A stretch of DNA of 64,000 nt from Aquilaria yunnanensis (taxonomy: Eukaryota > Streptophyta > Magnoliopsida > Malvales > Thymelaeaceae): NCBI GenBank assembly GCA_039654915.1, contig CM077595.1, forward strand, positions 91,863,501 through 91,927,500. Reading direction: 5' to 3'. The notes beneath the pieces are model-generated. The model was not told where the DNA came from, searched no databases, and saw nothing but the letters and a program-made list of their open reading frames with translations. Shown one piece after another: positions 32,668 through 47,100 of this stretch. Made by a program: the position numbers and the translations under genes. Every line of letters begins with the position of its first letter. The stretch's first letter is position 1.

Positions 32668-33840
32668 GGGTAAATGTCATGCTAAGTCTCTTAGCTTATT
32701 TTTGTATTCTAAACAAGTACCTTACCTTATGATTATCCTAATAAAGTAATTTACCTCATTTATTACATCTCAATTGAGTCTTTTTTATCAATTTTATTGT
32801 TAATTTAGATGAAAATTGCTAATGTGACATTAATTACGATTAAAATAAATTTAAAATATCAATTTCAATCCTCAAACTTTTCCAATTAATAGTTCTTAAC
32901 CTTAAAAATCTAAATCAACTATTTATGCCCAATTTCCCTAAATCCCCCAGGTCATCCCAAACCGCTGCCTCCTTCTGGCTCTACTCCTTCACCAAGCATA
33001 GCACCAGCAGCACCCCGCGATGAACTCTACCACTCGATTTGATATCTTCAGTATCATCCTTACCAGAAGCTGCACCGTCCAATCTGCTTCAGCCCATCCG
33101 TCTAATTTGCTTTAGCTTTGTCCGACCGTCTTCAACTTAGGGAGCTGTTCGACAAGGATTTGGATGCCATTTTCCTCAACCAAAACAAGAATAAAAAGAA
33201 AACAAAACAGAGGCAAATGTGCTCGACAAATCAGAGTTTGAGAGGTGATTCCTTTATGAATCGGAGGCGAATCTGCCCAATGAATATGATGACGAAGCCA
33301 AAGAACCTGAGCAGGATATGAAGGCCAAGGATGGGACCGAGAGGGGAAGGCCGAGAAAGAAACGAGGAGGTGGATTAGGAGAGCACAGGACGATTTTGTC
33401 TCTCCTAGTGCCGGATTTGGCGTCGATTTCATCAGTCATCAAATTCACGATATAGCGGATTTGGCATTATTTGAGGTCATCCATCTATTAGAAAAGTTTG
33501 TCAGCATCAATTTCGTCGGCCATTGATTTTGCCGCTATCGATTTCGCTCGTCTTCTCAGTTGTTTGCTTGATTTGGTTTGGGTTCAACATTAGTTTTAGA
33601 ATTTCATGATTTAAAATTATTGATTAGAAAAATTTGAGGACCACAAGTTGTTATTTTACATTCAATTTAATATTAATTAATATCACATCAGCAATTTTTA
33701 TCCGATTTAACGATAAAATTGATGGAAATGACTCAATTGGAACACGATGAATGATATAGAATATTTCGATAGGACAATTTTAAGGTGGGGTACTGTTTGG
33801 ACACAAAAATAAGCTAAGGAAACCTAACATAAAATTTACT
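32668..33840. mobile_element. MULE-like element with long inverted repeats
   Basis: About 170-200 bp at the left end (from gggtaaatgtcatgctaag, including ttagcttatttttgt and caattgagtc) recurs inverted at the right end (to about 33840). I could not settle a target duplication. The interior has a short open stretch at about 33118-33420 with an AT-hook-like GRPRKKRGGG in one frame, which might be a captured host gene fragment, as Pack-MULEs carry. Confidence 0.6.
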
Positions 33841-34160
33841 TGATAAAATTATATGTTTTCATTAATTAACAATATATTCTTTTTATTACTCAAAAGTTTT
33901 TATACAAATATATGCGGTATTTATAGAAAAAGTGACAAAAGCAGGATTCAAACCCCCAACCTTCACTTAGTATCTCTCACATATCAGTCACCGGACCAAA
34001 GTGCTAAGATAATAATTAATAACATAAATGATACATATTAATGATTGTGACTAGAAAAAAATATCTGTTTATATCGTGTGAAACTTCGCAACTATTCAAA
34101 AAATAGACATAAAGAGAAGTACATACCTTAATATCTTGTACAGATACTTACCAAAATTTA

Positions 34161-34505
34161 TAACCAATTCGTTTTAATTTAAGTCAATTGATTTTAAAAT
34201 GATTTATTTTTATTATTATATTTTTTTACCTGAAACTAATTTTAATTAAAATTCAATATTATGTAGCTATAATAATCTACTAAAAATATAATTTTTGTAT
34301 TCTTACTAAATTTTTATGAATTTTTTGAGTTTAAAGTATTAAAAAAGAAAAATTTATAAAAATTTAACAATATCATTAAAATTTACTTTCAAATAGATTA
34401 TTGCATTGATATAACATTAGCTTTCAAATGAAATTGGTTTCAAGGAAAAAAAAAAAGAGTAAAAGTAAAAATAAGTTAGTTGACTTAAGTTAAAACAAAT
34501 TGGCT
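34161..34505. mobile_element. Foldback MITE, family member 1
   Basis: Ends aaccaattcgttttaattta and the inverse of agccaatttgttttaactta, with the arms extending inward. The interior aattcaatattatgtagcta and ttactttcaaatagattatt blocks recur in the MITEs at 49202-49546 and 49706-50045. Confidence 0.75.
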
Positions 34506-37500
34506 CTTAATATTGGTACTAATGGATTGGATAAAAGAAGTTAATTGGACCGTTTAATCAAACAAGTGATACTCTTGAGATTTTATACCGTTAGTAAATT
34601 AATTCTTTCAATCTGTTTATAATTAACACCTCCAAAGAAAAAATAAAGAGAAGAAAAGGAGCCAAATTGGACTGGAGGGCATCATCACCTCCAATGCTGA
34701 TGTTTTATCAACCCACAAGTGCTAATTGATGTTGTTCCTTTTGTGGGCCTTCTTTTCCAAATTCTCATCACTACCAAGAAGGATTTCTTATTCAAACAGA
34801 GGCTTTAGAGAAGAATAAATGTTACAGCCTGATTTTTGCAATTGGCTTTTAAAATAATACTTCCATAGTAATTACACTGAGATGAATTGTACCTGAACAG
34901 ATGGCGTATATCGTACTTTCGTCTTTGAAGTTTGAACTACAAAATATGACATGGAGGGTCCTAAAAATTTGCATTGTTGGTCACTGAGCTATATTCTTTA
35001 CAACAGACTACTCCTCAAACTAAAAAACAGTAAAAAAGTTTCATGATTAAATCAAGATATTACAATAGAATGCAAATTTTATCCAGTGATGTAAGGGAGT
35101 GGGGCGTAACAACCATCCAAATGAGCCTCTGTTATGAACGAAACAAATAATCTTTCTTACTATTAAAAAAAATGGAATAAACCAGTAAGCAAAGGGGAAA
35201 AAAACCATTCTTTTATGCAAGAGAAAACTAAGGATAATGAAATTTTAAGTTAAAAGGTTTTCACAGTTTATTTGTAAATGACATTGTTTCAGGCTTTTAT
35301 ATTTTTTTTTTCAAGATATTGTACAATTTGGAAATTAATATTCCAAAATATAAAAAAACTTACTAAATTGTTTCTAAAGAAATAGCAACTTTTACATAGA
35401 TAGACCAATGGCAACCAACAAGAATGAAAAAATATGCATAAATTGAATAGTTAAGAAATTGGAGTACTGATCATATATCAAATAAAATTGAAGGTTAAAA
35501 TTGTTACGTTAGAGAATAAAACGATGAAACTGATAGCCTTTCTAGGTCCAGAATCCCATCCCACGGCATCGACCCACTTCAATTTCATTTTCCAGTTTCA
35601 AATAATGCTAGTTTTTCATTTTATTTCTTTTTTCAACATTTTACAGTCTATATGTAATTAATAATATTAATTGTATCTGCCTTAAAATCGCATGAATTTG
35701 AAATACAATAACTTTTTATATACAAATTCTACAAGATCCAATAAAAATAAAAAATATTAAAATAATGGCATTTACATACAAATTAATAAACTTTAGCTTA
35801 TAATTTCATTACCCTTAGTTTTTTTCTCACATAAAAGAATAAAATGCTTCTTTTATTTTGGTAAATAGAATTGAATACAATCTATTACAAGAGTAGAAAT
35901 GAGAATAAACAATCCTAAACCTATGGGGTGAAGGGGTTTGCTGCACAAACCTTAGAGGATCTTGGCTGTAATTAGCTCATTTTTTATGCCCGTTTTGTGT
36001 AGAGTGCAGTGCCACTCCTCGAAGCCTAGCTTTGCTTGTGGGTGTCCCTTTGTATTGTCATTTTTGCTGGCAAACGAGGGACAAAATACTTCTTTGGCCT
36101 TGGTAGTTTATGTAATTCAAGTTGAGAACCAATCCATGAAGCACATACTCACACTACATAAGCTACTGTTTAGAAAAAAAAAAAAGGTAAGTGTCAGGCG
36201 ATTAAGCTCTTCAACTTGAAGTCATATGTACATATTAGAAATCACACAAACTTCCTATGTGAGATATAGGGTGCATAATATCTCCACTTATATGCCCATA
36301 CGAAACATATAGAACAAATTTAGGTCTTAAGTTGCACATATAATCAAAAGTATAGTCTACACCACCACAGAATTAGGCCGACTTTGGTACCATTTATGGC
36401 AATCTAAGTCTAGAATATGTTCTCGGAATACTCGCCTACACCACATAAGCTATCTTTTAGAAAAAAAAATAAGTATAAGGTGATCAAGCTCTTTAACTTA
36501 GAGTTATATATACATATTAGAAATCATACAGACTTTTCATAGGATATACAGTGTCACAATTTATATCATTCTTTGTAATAGCAATGAAAAATTATTATTT
36601 CTTGTTTCATTTGGTAATAAAATAGGCTTAATTGGAATGAGAGTTACACAAGTAAATAGCACCATTTGTCTAAAACCTTTTATCATTGCAAATTAGTAAT
36701 CAACCTCCATTATATTGCAAATTGGTCCTAAACTTTTATAATTTATTAGCCTGAACTCCTTAGGCTTGAGCTTAACGAGCTCACCATAATGAGACTCAAG
36801 CTCAGTTAAAAAGACCCACAAGCCTTGGTTTAATTACTTAATAAGCTTGATATGCTATTGAACAACTTGATACATAGATCTTGATTTGAGTTCGATTAGG
36901 CAGGTTGGATATCAAGCCCATTAAGCATAGAATTCATTATTAGATGTTGGGACATTGTTTACCTAGTTGAGTGAGGAGTTTGGAGTCAAGATTATGGAGG
37001 TTGCCTTGAGAATTATGATAAAGAAAGTCCAGATTGTGCCTTTTACTAGTTGTTACTACCAATGGCGTATGAGAGATGATGATAATTAAGAGATTATGGT
37101 GATGGGAGATAACAGTAGACAAGAGACAACGCTTGACATTCACCGATGACAGCAAACAAAAGACAACACTAGACATAAGACGTTGGTGGACGTCTGCCAA
37201 CAATGACGAACAACAAAGAAACATATGATGGTAGACTAGTTGGAGAGTGGACATTGAGGGTCGAAGCATTGACGGAGATGTGGAGTCTCAAACCACGGGG
37301 GAGGTTGGGCATAGTGAATTAGTTTTAAAGACATATTAGGGACATATTAGGCTAGATGAGATATTGAATTGAGTAGTATCCAGCTTGAATTTGGCTCGAC
37401 AGGAATTCAAATATAAACTTCAACTCAACTCAGGCTTAAAGTTTGATGGGCTAGATTCAATAAAAATAAAATTAAGCTTGAGCTTAAACATTTTGATATG

Positions 37501-38478
37501 GGTTTGTTTCATTACCACTCATGCCTTAGACACAACAACTCAATTTATAGAGATAACAAAAAAATGATAGTTTAAATGGTTCACTAACTCTTAAAAAATT
37601 ATGGTATAATTTGAATTTATGAAAAGATAGTTATCAAAAAATTTAAATAAAAAATAAAAAATTGTTATTAGACAATTAATGAGAGTTAATGAAGTCAAAT
37701 TGTTCAATGGCTATTTTTCAATAAACTCAAATAATGCTATAATTTTTTTAAAGTTAATAAACTATTTAAACTATCAGTTTTTTCTCTCTTTAGAAAAATT
37801 AGAAAAACCCTCTATGGTTTTGTCTAATCTACATTTTACCTCCTCTATTTTAAAAAACCTACACTTTACGCCATTTTTCTTTTACAGAATTCGATAACAA
37901 CTTCTAAAAACTTAATTTAAATATCTGATAACCATGCTACCGTAATTTAAAGATTTTTAATATTTTTTTCACAGTTAACTAACCTTTAAAAAATATTGGT
38001 ATGAATTTATAAGGAAAAAAATCCATTTATAGAAAGAAAAAATTGATAATTTAAACGTCTATTAACTATAAAAAAAATATTGTAGAGCTCAAAATTACTG
38101 AAAATGACTATTGTGTAGTTTAAATTACAGTTTTAGAAGTTATTGTCAGACAATGTAAAAGAAACATGAAGCAAATTATACATTGAGGCAAACTTCAGGG
38201 GATAATTTTAAGTTTCTCTAAATCAAATTTCTATGTTAACTCAGTCTTATCTAAAGCTTATTTGAAACGAATAAAGAGAGATTGAGAATCCATTTGCTAC
38301 AATTACTAAAGATTTGAGATAATGATATTTTCACCAGAAGTTACCCTCACTCCTTTTATGTCACATGGATAAAGCTTACATTCTATTGTAATATTAAAGG
38401 TATTTTGCGTTTTTTGTTTGAGGAGTGCTTTGTAGCAAAGATTATAGCTCAGGTACCAACAATGCAAATTCCACTAGA
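34506..38478. other. Intergenic, degenerate repeats only
   Basis: No gene is seen. A roughly 110-bp block containing tacatattagaaatcacaca at about 36150-36265 recurs diverged at about 36445-36560. Short chance ORFs are present on both strands. Confidence 0.5.
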
Positions 38479-38486
38479 CTCCCATT

Positions 38487-38719
38487 TAGGGGTGAGCATG
38501 GGTTGGGTAAACCCGAAACTCAACCCAACCCAAACCACCCTCATTAGATTGGGTTTGGTTGGGTAAAAATTTATCATGGTTCGCGGGTTAGTTTCACATA
38601 TAGGAGAACTGACGGTTTTTGAGTTGGTTCTGGTTCCATATGAAACCAACCCGAGGTGGAACCCGGATATATATATAATTATATAATAAAAATTATAGTA
38701 TTACTAATATATCCACACA

Positions 38720-38751
<32 letters not shown>

Positions 38752-39468
38752 TTTCTTTGAAGTGTTATGATGGTCATTTTGTGTTTTTATATTAAACTCT
38801 TAAACTGATGTTCCAAATTGAAATAGTATAAAAATTGTGATATCATTTATGAAATTTCTCTATATTTACTTAAATCACTTTGCTTCATAGACCCACCACT
38901 CCTAGGTCATTTTGCTTTCAATCTTTCATTTCAAACTACTTTCTACGACACAATTATGATATTTTTTTCATTTATGAGTCATGCAAAATTAAAAATTCAT
39001 GACATCAACATATTTTAGGTTTTAATACTGAAGAAAATGGTTTTAAAGGCTCAGTTTTCCATATTGAATGTCATATCAATATTGGAATTACTAGGAGGAA
39101 GTAAACTAGTTGATATGAAAGATGCCCCACAAGCAACTCTTTTAAACCATTTTTGCAAGAACAACATTTTAAACTCTTTTGAATGTATCTAAGTACATAT
39201 ATTTAAATATTAATTTAATTGCATATTATGTTGAATATGTCATAAAACTGATTATGGATGTGAATTTTTTGAATTTTGATATTGTTATAGGTATATGGTA
39301 TAAACCAAAAAACCCGAGAACCGAGAACCGAACAGAACCAAAACCATGGTTCTGGTTCTGTTTGGTTCTCAGTTCTTGGGTTGGGTAGAAAAATTTTGGA
39401 ACCGAGGCCATTTCGAGTTAGTTCAATTCCATTATAAACCGAACCAACCCGACCTATGCTCACCCCTA
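38487..39468. mobile_element. Non-autonomous hAT-like element with perfect 8-bp duplication
   Basis: TAGGGGTGAGCATGGG at the left and its inverse ending ATGCTCACCCCTA at the right are bounded by CTCCCATT at 38479-38486 and 39469-39476. Subterminal inverted sequences rich in aaccgaac/ggttcggtt follow at both ends. The interior has a CA microsatellite near 38712-38750 and no transposase. Confidence 0.85.
38712..38751. repeat. (CA)n microsatellite
   Basis: A run of CA dinucleotides of about 40 bases with one interruption, inside the hAT-like element. Confidence 0.9.
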
Positions 39469-39476
39469 CTCCCATT

Positions 39477-40571
39477 CATAATTGACGGAGATTTGCAAAC
39501 GATGACTATTTGTGCAACATTAGAGATAATTTAGGACTATTTGTGCAACATTTTTTAGTTTGCAACATTGGAGAAAATGTAGGGCTATTTATGCAACGTT
39601 TTGTAGTTTTTGGATAAGTTTGCAACATAGGTAATAGCTTATGTATATTTTGTGCCATTTTCCCTTCAGAGAACCCTCTGACCACCAGATTGAAGGCTTT
39701 TTCATTTTCAAATCAGTTCTTGCTTTGTATGGGTGAAAGTTCATAATTTTTCTTCCCTGTACACTTCACTTTCCATTTTATTATTTTGGAGGACTTTATT
39801 AATATGGATAGTTGCCAGAGAAGATGAAACAGAGAAAGTGTACCTTGTTGTGATGATAAGCTGTACTGCTGCAGTGGCAAAAGCATCACAGCAAGATGAG
39901 GAAGGCAGGTCAAACTACAGAGAGGAAACGAAGAGGCCAAGATGAACACTGTTAAGTACAATTTTTCATTTGTAGGAACTTGGAACCCAGTTCATGGAGA
40001 GAGGGATAGCCAGAAAACCAGATATTTTTCTTATACCCGTGTAAAGAAAACCGTTATCTTTTCTTCTCCCGATCGAAAAAAAGAACATGTAAAGTGGCAG
40101 ATGAAATAAGAAATTCCCTGCGAAAGATGAATTTAGTTGCAGGCATCATCAACATTGTGGTCCAGAATCAGAAGGCTGCCTGAGACATGTAGTGTAAAGC
40201 CATGTACAGTGGATCTGCACACTGACATTCGCACATTTGTAATAAGAAAACACTCCTCACGCCGGCTGACACACAGACACTGAGGCTGACCCTCTTCCCT
40301 TGGATCAAACACATCTTGGAATAAAATTTTCTTTCAAAAGCAAGCAACCTTGGAGATGGAGGTTGTCTATGGGCCCTTCTCCTTTTGACCAAAAGTCAAA
40401 TCAACCCCCCACGCTAAAATTCTTCATCCTCCCTCCTCTACATGTTCTAGTATCCCTACACAGAGAATGTATGAGGACAGAGGGAGACATACCCACCAAC
40501 CTCTATATCCTAGACCTTTTTCTTATTCCTACTTATGCTCCCTCCTTTTTCCTATTTGTAATGTATGGCGC
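39477..40571 (+). promoter_or_regulatory. Upstream region of BRL2-like gene
   Basis: About 1.1 kb between the hAT-like element and the receptor kinase promoter. No separate gene is seen. Presumed to hold the control region of the downstream gene. Confidence 0.4.
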
Positions 40572-40579
40572 TATAAAAG
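40572..40579 (+). promoter_or_regulatory. TATA box of BRL2-like gene
   Basis: TATAAAAG lies 165 bases before the ATG. A CT microsatellite (about 40643-40667) falls in the resulting 5' leader. Confidence 0.6.
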
Positions 40580-40736
40580 CTTCTTCTTTTTCTAAAGCTA
40601 ACCTTCGGTTTTCAACCCAAAATTCTCATCATATTCACCACTCTCTCTCTCTCTCTCTCTCTCTCACTTTGCTTTGCATTTCGTCTTTGTACTTCCATCT
40701 CCTCTCAACTATTCTCCTGAAAAACTTGTTTCTTCA

Positions 40737-43700
40737 ATGGAGGGCAACCCATTTCAGCTTTTCTTTCTTGTTTCTACGACAGTCCTTCTCATGGTGCATG
40801 TTACAGTTTGTGGAGCTGGACAAGGAGTTGTTCCATCCATCAAAACAGATGCAGAGGCTCTCCTTTCCTTCAAGAAGATGATCCAGAAGGACCCAAATGG
40901 AGTTCTTTCTGGATGGAAGCTCGGGAGGAATCCATGCCATTGGCATGGAGTTTCGTGCACTTCAGGGAGAGCCACAGCGCTGGACCTTAGTGGGTGTAAT
41001 CTTATTGGATCCATCTCTTTTAAACCTTTAGCTTCCCTAAACATGCTGTCCGTTTTGAAATTATCTGCAAACATGTTGTTTGTAAACTCAACTTCTTTGT
41101 TTCAGCTCCCATATGGGCTGAAACAGCTTGAATTGTCCTCCTCTGGACTTGTTGGGCTGGTTCCTGACAACTTTTTCTCAAAGTTTCCCAGTTTGGAATA
41201 TGTGGATCTTTCTCATAACAATCTGACAGGTTTCTTGCCTGATAATCTGTTATCAAATGCTGATAAGTTGCAGGGTCTTGATCTTTCCTACAACAATATA
41301 ACAGGATCAATCTCAGGCCTGAAGATTGAGAGTTCTTCTTGCAATTCCTTGTTGCATCTTGATCTGTCTGGAAATTATATATTGGATTCCGTCCCTCTCT
41401 CTCTTTCAAATTGCTCAAACCTGAAAGGATTAAATTTCTCATTCAACCAACTTTCCGGGGAGATCCCAAGAACCATAGGGGAGCTCAACAACCTCCAGAG
41501 ACTGGATCTTTCTCATAATCATCTCACTGGGTGGATTCCTCCTGAGTTGGGAAACGTATGCAGTTCACTTCTAGAACTGAAGCTCTCTTATAACAACATT
41601 TCAGGTCCAATCCCCACTTCATTATCTTCTTGTTCTTGGCTGCAATTTCTTGATCTGTCAAACAACAACATATCCGGTCCCTTTCCTGATTCTGTCCTAC
41701 AGAATCTAGGCTCATTAGAGAGCTTGCTTTTGAGTAACAACATCATCTCTGGGTCGTTCCCTGCTTCTGCTGCATCCTGTAAAAGTTTGAGAATTATAGA
41801 TTTCAGTTCCAATAAGCTGTCTGGCACCATCCCACCAGGCATCTGCCCCGGAGCTAGTGCACTTGAAGAACTTCGCATTCCTGATAATCTGATCTCAGGA
41901 GAAGTCCCAGCTCAACTATCTCAGTGTCCACAGCTGAGGACAATAGATTTCAGCCTGAACTACCTCAATGGCTCCATTCCTCCCGAGCTTGGAGGCCTTG
42001 AGAATCTTGAGCAGCTGATAGCCTGGTTCAATAACTTGGAAGGTAAGATTCCACCAGAAATGGGAAAATGTGGGAACCTAAAAGATCTTATTCTGAACAA
42101 CAATCGCCTCTCTGGCGAAATCCCAGTTGAACTATTCAACTGCAGTAATCTTGAGTGGATATCTCTCACCGGAAATCAGCTCACTGGTACGATCCCGCCA
42201 GAATTTGGTCACCTGTCCAGGTTAGCTGTTCTGCAGCTAGCTAATAACAGTCTGAGTGGTCAGATTCCTCAAGAGCTAGGCAACTGCAGTAGCTTGGTCT
42301 GGTTAGACTTGAACAGCAACAAGCTGACAGGAGAAATCCCCCCACGACTTGGGCGGCAGCTTGGAGCAAAAGCATTGAGTGGGATTCTTTCTGGGAATAC
42401 TCTTGTTTTTGTAAGAAACGTGGGGAATTCTTGCAAAGGAGTAGGAGGGTTGTTGGAGTTTGCAGGAATCCGCCCCGAAAGGCTTTTGCAAATTCCTACA
42501 CTCAGAACTTGTGATTTCACAAGAATGTATTCTGGTCCGGTCTTGAGCCTTTTCACACAATATCAAACTCTAGAATATCTGGATCTTTCCTACAACGAGC
42601 TTCGAGGCCAGATCCCAGATGATATTGGGCAGATGGTTGCTCTGCAAGTACTTGAATTGGCACACAACCAGCTCTCCGGAGAGATACCATCTTCACTTGG
42701 TCAGCTCAGGAATCTGGGTGTGTTTGATGCATCTCATAACAGGCTGCAGGGTCAGATCCCAGAGTCCTTCTCAAACTTATCATTCTTGGTTCAAATTGAT
42801 CTGTCCAACAACGAGTTAACTGGGCCAATCCCACAGCGGGGGCAGCTCAGCACACTTCCGGCTAGCCAATATGCAAATAATCCAGGGCTCTGTGGGGTTC
42901 CATTGCCTGAATGCAGAAATGGAAATAATCAGCCGGCTAGCATTCCAGAAGCTGAAGATGGGAAAGGACACCGGAAGACCGGAGCTGCTTCTTGGGCCAA
43001 TAGCATTGTCCTCGGCATCCTCATTTCCGTTGCTTCTATATGCATTCTGGTTGTGTGGGTAATTGCAATGCGTGCTAGGCGCAAGGAGCAGGAGGAAGTT
43101 AAGATGCTTAGCAGTTTGCAAGCATCTCATGCAGCCACAACATGGAAGATTGACAAAGAGAAAGAGCCTCTAAGCATCAACGTTGCAACATTCCAAAGGC
43201 AGCTAACGAAGCTCAAGTTTTCCCAGCTGATTGAGGCCACCAATGGTTTCTCGGCGCAGAGCCTTATAGGGTGCGGCGGGTTCGGAGAAGTGTTCAAAGC
43301 AACTCTCAAGGATGGTTCCAGCGTTGCCATCAAGAAGCTCATTAGGCTGAGCTGCCAGGGAGATAGGGAATTCATGGCTGAGATGGAGACCCTAGGGAAG
43401 ATAAAGCACAGGAATCTGGTGCCCCTCTTGGGTTACTGCAAAGTTGGTGAGGAAAGATTGCTGGTATACGAGTTCATGGAGTATGGGAGCCTGGAAGAGG
43501 TGCTCCACGGAAGGGCCAGGGCAAAAGACGGCCGGATTCTAACTTGGGAAGAACGAAAGAAGATAGCCAGAGGCGCAGCCAAGGGGCTATGTTTCCTGCA
43601 CCACAATTGCATCCCGCACATTATCCACCGAGACATGAAATCCAGCAATGTGCTGCTTGACCATGAGATGGAAGCCAGAGTCTCAGATTTCGGAATGGCA

Positions 43701-44144
43701 AGGCTCATAAGTGCCCTGGACACCCATTTGAGTGTAAGCACGCTCGCTGGCACTCCTGGCTACGTCCCACCAGAGTACTACCAGAGTTTCAGATGCACTG
43801 CAAAAGGAGATGTCTATTCTTTTGGGGTGGTTCTATTGGAACTTCTTGCTGGAAAACGGCCAACGGACAAAGATGACTTTGGGGATACCAACCTGGTGGG
43901 GTGGGTAAAAATGAAGGTAAGAGATGGGAAACAAATGGAAGTAATAGACCCAGAGTTGCTTTTGGTGACCAAAGGAACTGATGAAGCAGAAGCAGCAGAA
44001 GTTAAAGAGATGGTCAGGTACCTTGAAATAACATTGCAGTGTGTGGATGATTTCCCTTCAAAGAGGCCTAGCATGCTGCAGGTTGTAGCCATGCTAAGAG
44101 AACTGATGCCTGGATCAGCTTATGGCAGCAGCAACAGCTCATGA
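40737..44144 (+). CDS. BRL2: BRI1-like LRR receptor kinase, BRL2/VH1 type
   Basis: A single-exon gene of 1135 residues, close to the usual family length. It has a signal peptide (1-30), an N-terminal Cys pair (about 65-74, CHWHGVSC), more than twenty LRRs, a roughly 70-residue island domain (about 538-606) between repeats, a C-terminal Cys pair (CGVPLPEC), a transmembrane helix (about 754-776) and an active-looking kinase: GCGGFGEVF, Lys in VAIKK (about 862), HRDMKSSN (about 962) and DFG (about 983). BRL2/VASCULAR HIGHWAY1 acts at the plasma membrane in provascular cells and affects leaf venation; unlike BRI1 it is not known to bind brassinolide well. The ATG at 40737 starts a proper signal peptide, and an in-frame ATG 63 bases upstream is less likely. 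Confidence 0.9.
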   Translation: MEGNPFQLFFLVSTTVLLMVHVTVCGAGQGVVPSIKTDAEALLSFKKMIQKDPNGVLSGWKLGRNPCHWHGVSCTSGRATALDLSGCNLIGSISFKPLASLNMLSVLKLSANMLFVNSTSLFQLPYGLKQLELSSSGLVGLVPDNFFSKFPSLEYVDLSHNNLTGFLPDNLLSNADKLQGLDLSYNNITGSISGLKIESSSCNSLLHLDLSGNYILDSVPLSLSNCSNLKGLNFSFNQLSGEIPRTIGELNNLQRLDLSHNHLTGWIPPELGNVCSSLLELKLSYNNISGPIPTSLSSCSWLQFLDLSNNNISGPFPDSVLQNLGSLESLLLSNNIISGSFPASAASCKSLRIIDFSSNKLSGTIPPGICPGASALEELRIPDNLISGEVPAQLSQCPQLRTIDFSLNYLNGSIPPELGGLENLEQLIAWFNNLEGKIPPEMGKCGNLKDLILNNNRLSGEIPVELFNCSNLEWISLTGNQLTGTIPPEFGHLSRLAVLQLANNSLSGQIPQELGNCSSLVWLDLNSNKLTGEIPPRLGRQLGAKALSGILSGNTLVFVRNVGNSCKGVGGLLEFAGIRPERLLQIPTLRTCDFTRMYSGPVLSLFTQYQTLEYLDLSYNELRGQIPDDIGQMVALQVLELAHNQLSGEIPSSLGQLRNLGVFDASHNRLQGQIPESFSNLSFLVQIDLSNNELTGPIPQRGQLSTLPASQYANNPGLCGVPLPECRNGNNQPASIPEAEDGKGHRKTGAASWANSIVLGILISVASICILVVWVIAMRARRKEQEEVKMLSSLQASHAATTWKIDKEKEPLSINVATFQRQLTKLKFSQLIEATNGFSAQSLIGCGGFGEVFKATLKDGSSVAIKKLIRLSCQGDREFMAEMETLGKIKHRNLVPLLGYCKVGEERLLVYEFMEYGSLEEVLHGRARAKDGRILTWEERKKIARGAAKGLCFLHHNCIPHIIHRDMKSSNVLLDHEMEARVSDFGMARLISALDTHLSVSTLAGTPGYVPPEYYQSFRCTAKGDVYSFGVVLLELLAGKRPTDKDDFGDTNLVGWVKMKVRDGKQMEVIDPELLLVTKGTDEAEAAEVKEMVRYLEITLQCVDDFPSKRPSMLQVVAMLRELMPGSAYGSSNSS

Positions 44145-47100
44145 ACAGCCACCTTAAAGAAAGAAAAAAGATATTGTTTATTTTGATCATCAGTAGTGCA
44201 ATAAAATAGGGTTTGTAATTGTAAGTTTTTTTGCTAAGTGCTTTTTGATGTATCTATTGACAAGTTATTTGTATTTTTCTTTTCTTTTGGCTTTACATTT
44301 CTTCTTTGATATTTAGCAAGTGATCAGCAATACGTAGTGATTGACAACAATATACAGCTAAATAGTTGCTGCTGAGCTGATGTTTGTAGATGTAGCATAA
44401 TATTTGTATGGGGCATATTGTCGAACACTTAATATACTTGCAGCTTAAATTCAGCAACTCGGGAGAATTACAATTTCCTGTGATGTTTACCCGAATTACA
44501 ATTTACCCCTTTCATTTCAATTTTTTTTTTAAAGCCCTTGAGATTTTAAGAAACTTATACTTACCTTTTGCTATCTATTTTAGAGGTTAAAACCAATAGA
44601 TATTACACTTTGAGACTTCAACTTTTAGTTATTGTTTAAGTTTTCTCCTCAATGAGTAAATTATTTCGTTACTTGTATTTTTTAAATGGCATAATATATT
44701 TTTATATATTGTTCTTGTTAACTTACTCTTTTCAATTATTTTTTTCCTTATGATTTAGTTTTTATTTACTTTTCACCATCTATATGTATTTTTTCATTTT
44801 TATGCTTTCATTTTTTTAATCATTTCTAATAAAGAACATCATTTTTGTTTTAAAAATTTGTTGTCACTTTTATACCCCTTTCTTTTTTCAAAACTTTTTT
44901 TGGTAACTATTAAAAAAAATCAAGAAAATCATAATGCTCATGTTTATAATGATATTGAAACTTTAAATTGCCATTTTGTTCAAGTTAATGAAACATTTGG
45001 TCATTTTGATGTAATTTTAGTTTTATATATTGATTGATTGATTAATTATTTTTTAAGAAAGTCTCACTAATAAAAATGTTTATTGAATTCCTTAACTTAA
45101 AAATGCACTAACCCTTGGAACAAATCACAATGGCTAGAAGACACTGTACAATAAGGAGCATGTCATTCATTGAATAATATCGCCTCTTGAGCAAGGATAA
45201 TGAGAAAAAAAAAAAGGCTTTCTAAAGGAATAAAAATGTGAATGGTCGATAAATTGTAACTCAAAGAGAGTAATATCTTAATGATTTTAATTTAACCCAA
45301 CATTAAAAATGAAGTCAAAGAATTTTCTCTGAAAATTGCATAAACACCTAAGAAGCTGATAAAGAAATCAATAAAGATTTTTTCGAATAAAATTTTCTTG
45401 CAAAATAATTAATTATTGAATAAGTATATAATACTAAAACTATAATAAAGTGGCGAATAATGAATTAATTCAAACAAAAGCAATTTGAAGTTTTCATATT
45501 ATTATATATATAATTCTTATCATTTCTTTAATTTTAGATCTTGTACTTATCATGATAAGTTTTGAAACAAAAAAAAAGTGAGGATGACACTTGTAAAGTT
45601 TTTAAATACAAAAAAAAAATACAATCCATTTTAAAATAAAAATGATATTCTTAATTTGAGGTAATTAAAAACTTAAAAATATAAAGACAAAAAATACGTA
45701 CAGACAATGAAAAGTTAAGAAAAGAAATAATTGAAAATGGTAAGTTAAAATGAACGATACATATAAAAATGTATTATATTATATTATTTGAAAATATAAG
45801 TAATAAAACAATTATGTGTTAAGGAGAAAACTTAAATAAAAACTAAATTTAGGGTCTCAAATTGTAATTAATTCATTGGTTTTAACCTCCAAAGTTAGGT
45901 AAATAATTTTTTTATTAATTTTTTAACTTACCCAACCTTAAAATAATTAATAAAAATATTTTATTTTCATAAAAACATAATCCCAAATTAATTTCTAAAT
46001 TTCTTAAAGTGTAAGTTTCAATAAATTAATATTTTATGTAAATAGTCACCTTTTATAAGAATAATGTATAATAATACATTGATTTTAATATAAAACAAAT
46101 GTGAATTCGCAGAACTGGTTTTTTGCCCTTTTTAGGACAGTGACAACACAAGAAAATCACAAATGCAACCGATCTTTATCCTTTAAGGGCCTTGTTATTT
46201 TATGGATTTGAATTGGGTCACCTCAAATTCACATTGGGTTATCTACCATACTAGTTATAACTTTTCCTTTTTTCTTTTTTTCCCCTAAACAAAATGAATT
46301 TTCTTTTTTCATATAACACCTCTAGTATCTTAAGTTACATTGAGTCCCAACTAATCTGAACTAAATCCCGTTAGACCTCGCCGGGCGTGTAAACTCTCTA
46401 ATTGTTCATTTATAATATTTGAATTGAGACCTTATTTAAGGAATGAGCTTATTTTTACTTCAACTTATACGTGTTTGGTTAAACGATTTTGGTTCATAGA
46501 AAGTAGGAAAGTATTAAAAATTAGACGTTAAGGGACATTTTTTTTTCCCCTCTTTTATCATAAGTATTAACTTGCGCCTGTATTTTGCACATTTTTCTAG
46601 CAACTAACTACTATTATATTGCACTTGGAAATTAGCAAGATATTAGTAATTGATTATTATTAATAAATCAAAATTACTTATTTTTACATTTAATGATTTT
46701 TTACATGAACTTATTGAAATATTACAGTTCAAGAAACTTGAAATGCACTTTTAGAACATTTTTTATAAAGTTTAAGTGTTTTTCATTAATTTTTTTATGT
46801 TGGGTAAGAAAAAAATCATTAAAAAATGTAAATTCTAGAAAAATATTATAATTCAAGTAATTGTTAGGCATGTAAAATATTCACTTTTAAAATATATTAA
46901 TTCTAAATAAAAAAAACAATAAAATGAAAATGACGCATTACTGAAAGTCGGAACGAATTGGGCCTCAGTACTTTGAAGAGGACCATAAGTTGAAAACCCA
47001 AAAACTTCTCCTTTTATGTTTTGTGTTCTCCCACCGGCGCTTCAATCCTTTTCGGTTGTGTACAATGTAAATGGTCACAGACATTTTCTTGTTTTTAATG

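Noticed and set aside
36760..37520. Possible hAT-like element with gcttgagctt-rich ends
   Set aside because: I could not find convincing terminal repeats or a target duplication.
40674..40736. Upstream in-frame Met of the BRL2-like gene
   Set aside because: The second Met gives a standard signal peptide and usual family N-terminus.
40734..43753. Many minus-strand ORFs across the BRL2-like gene
   Set aside because: Shadows of the real plus-strand coding frame.
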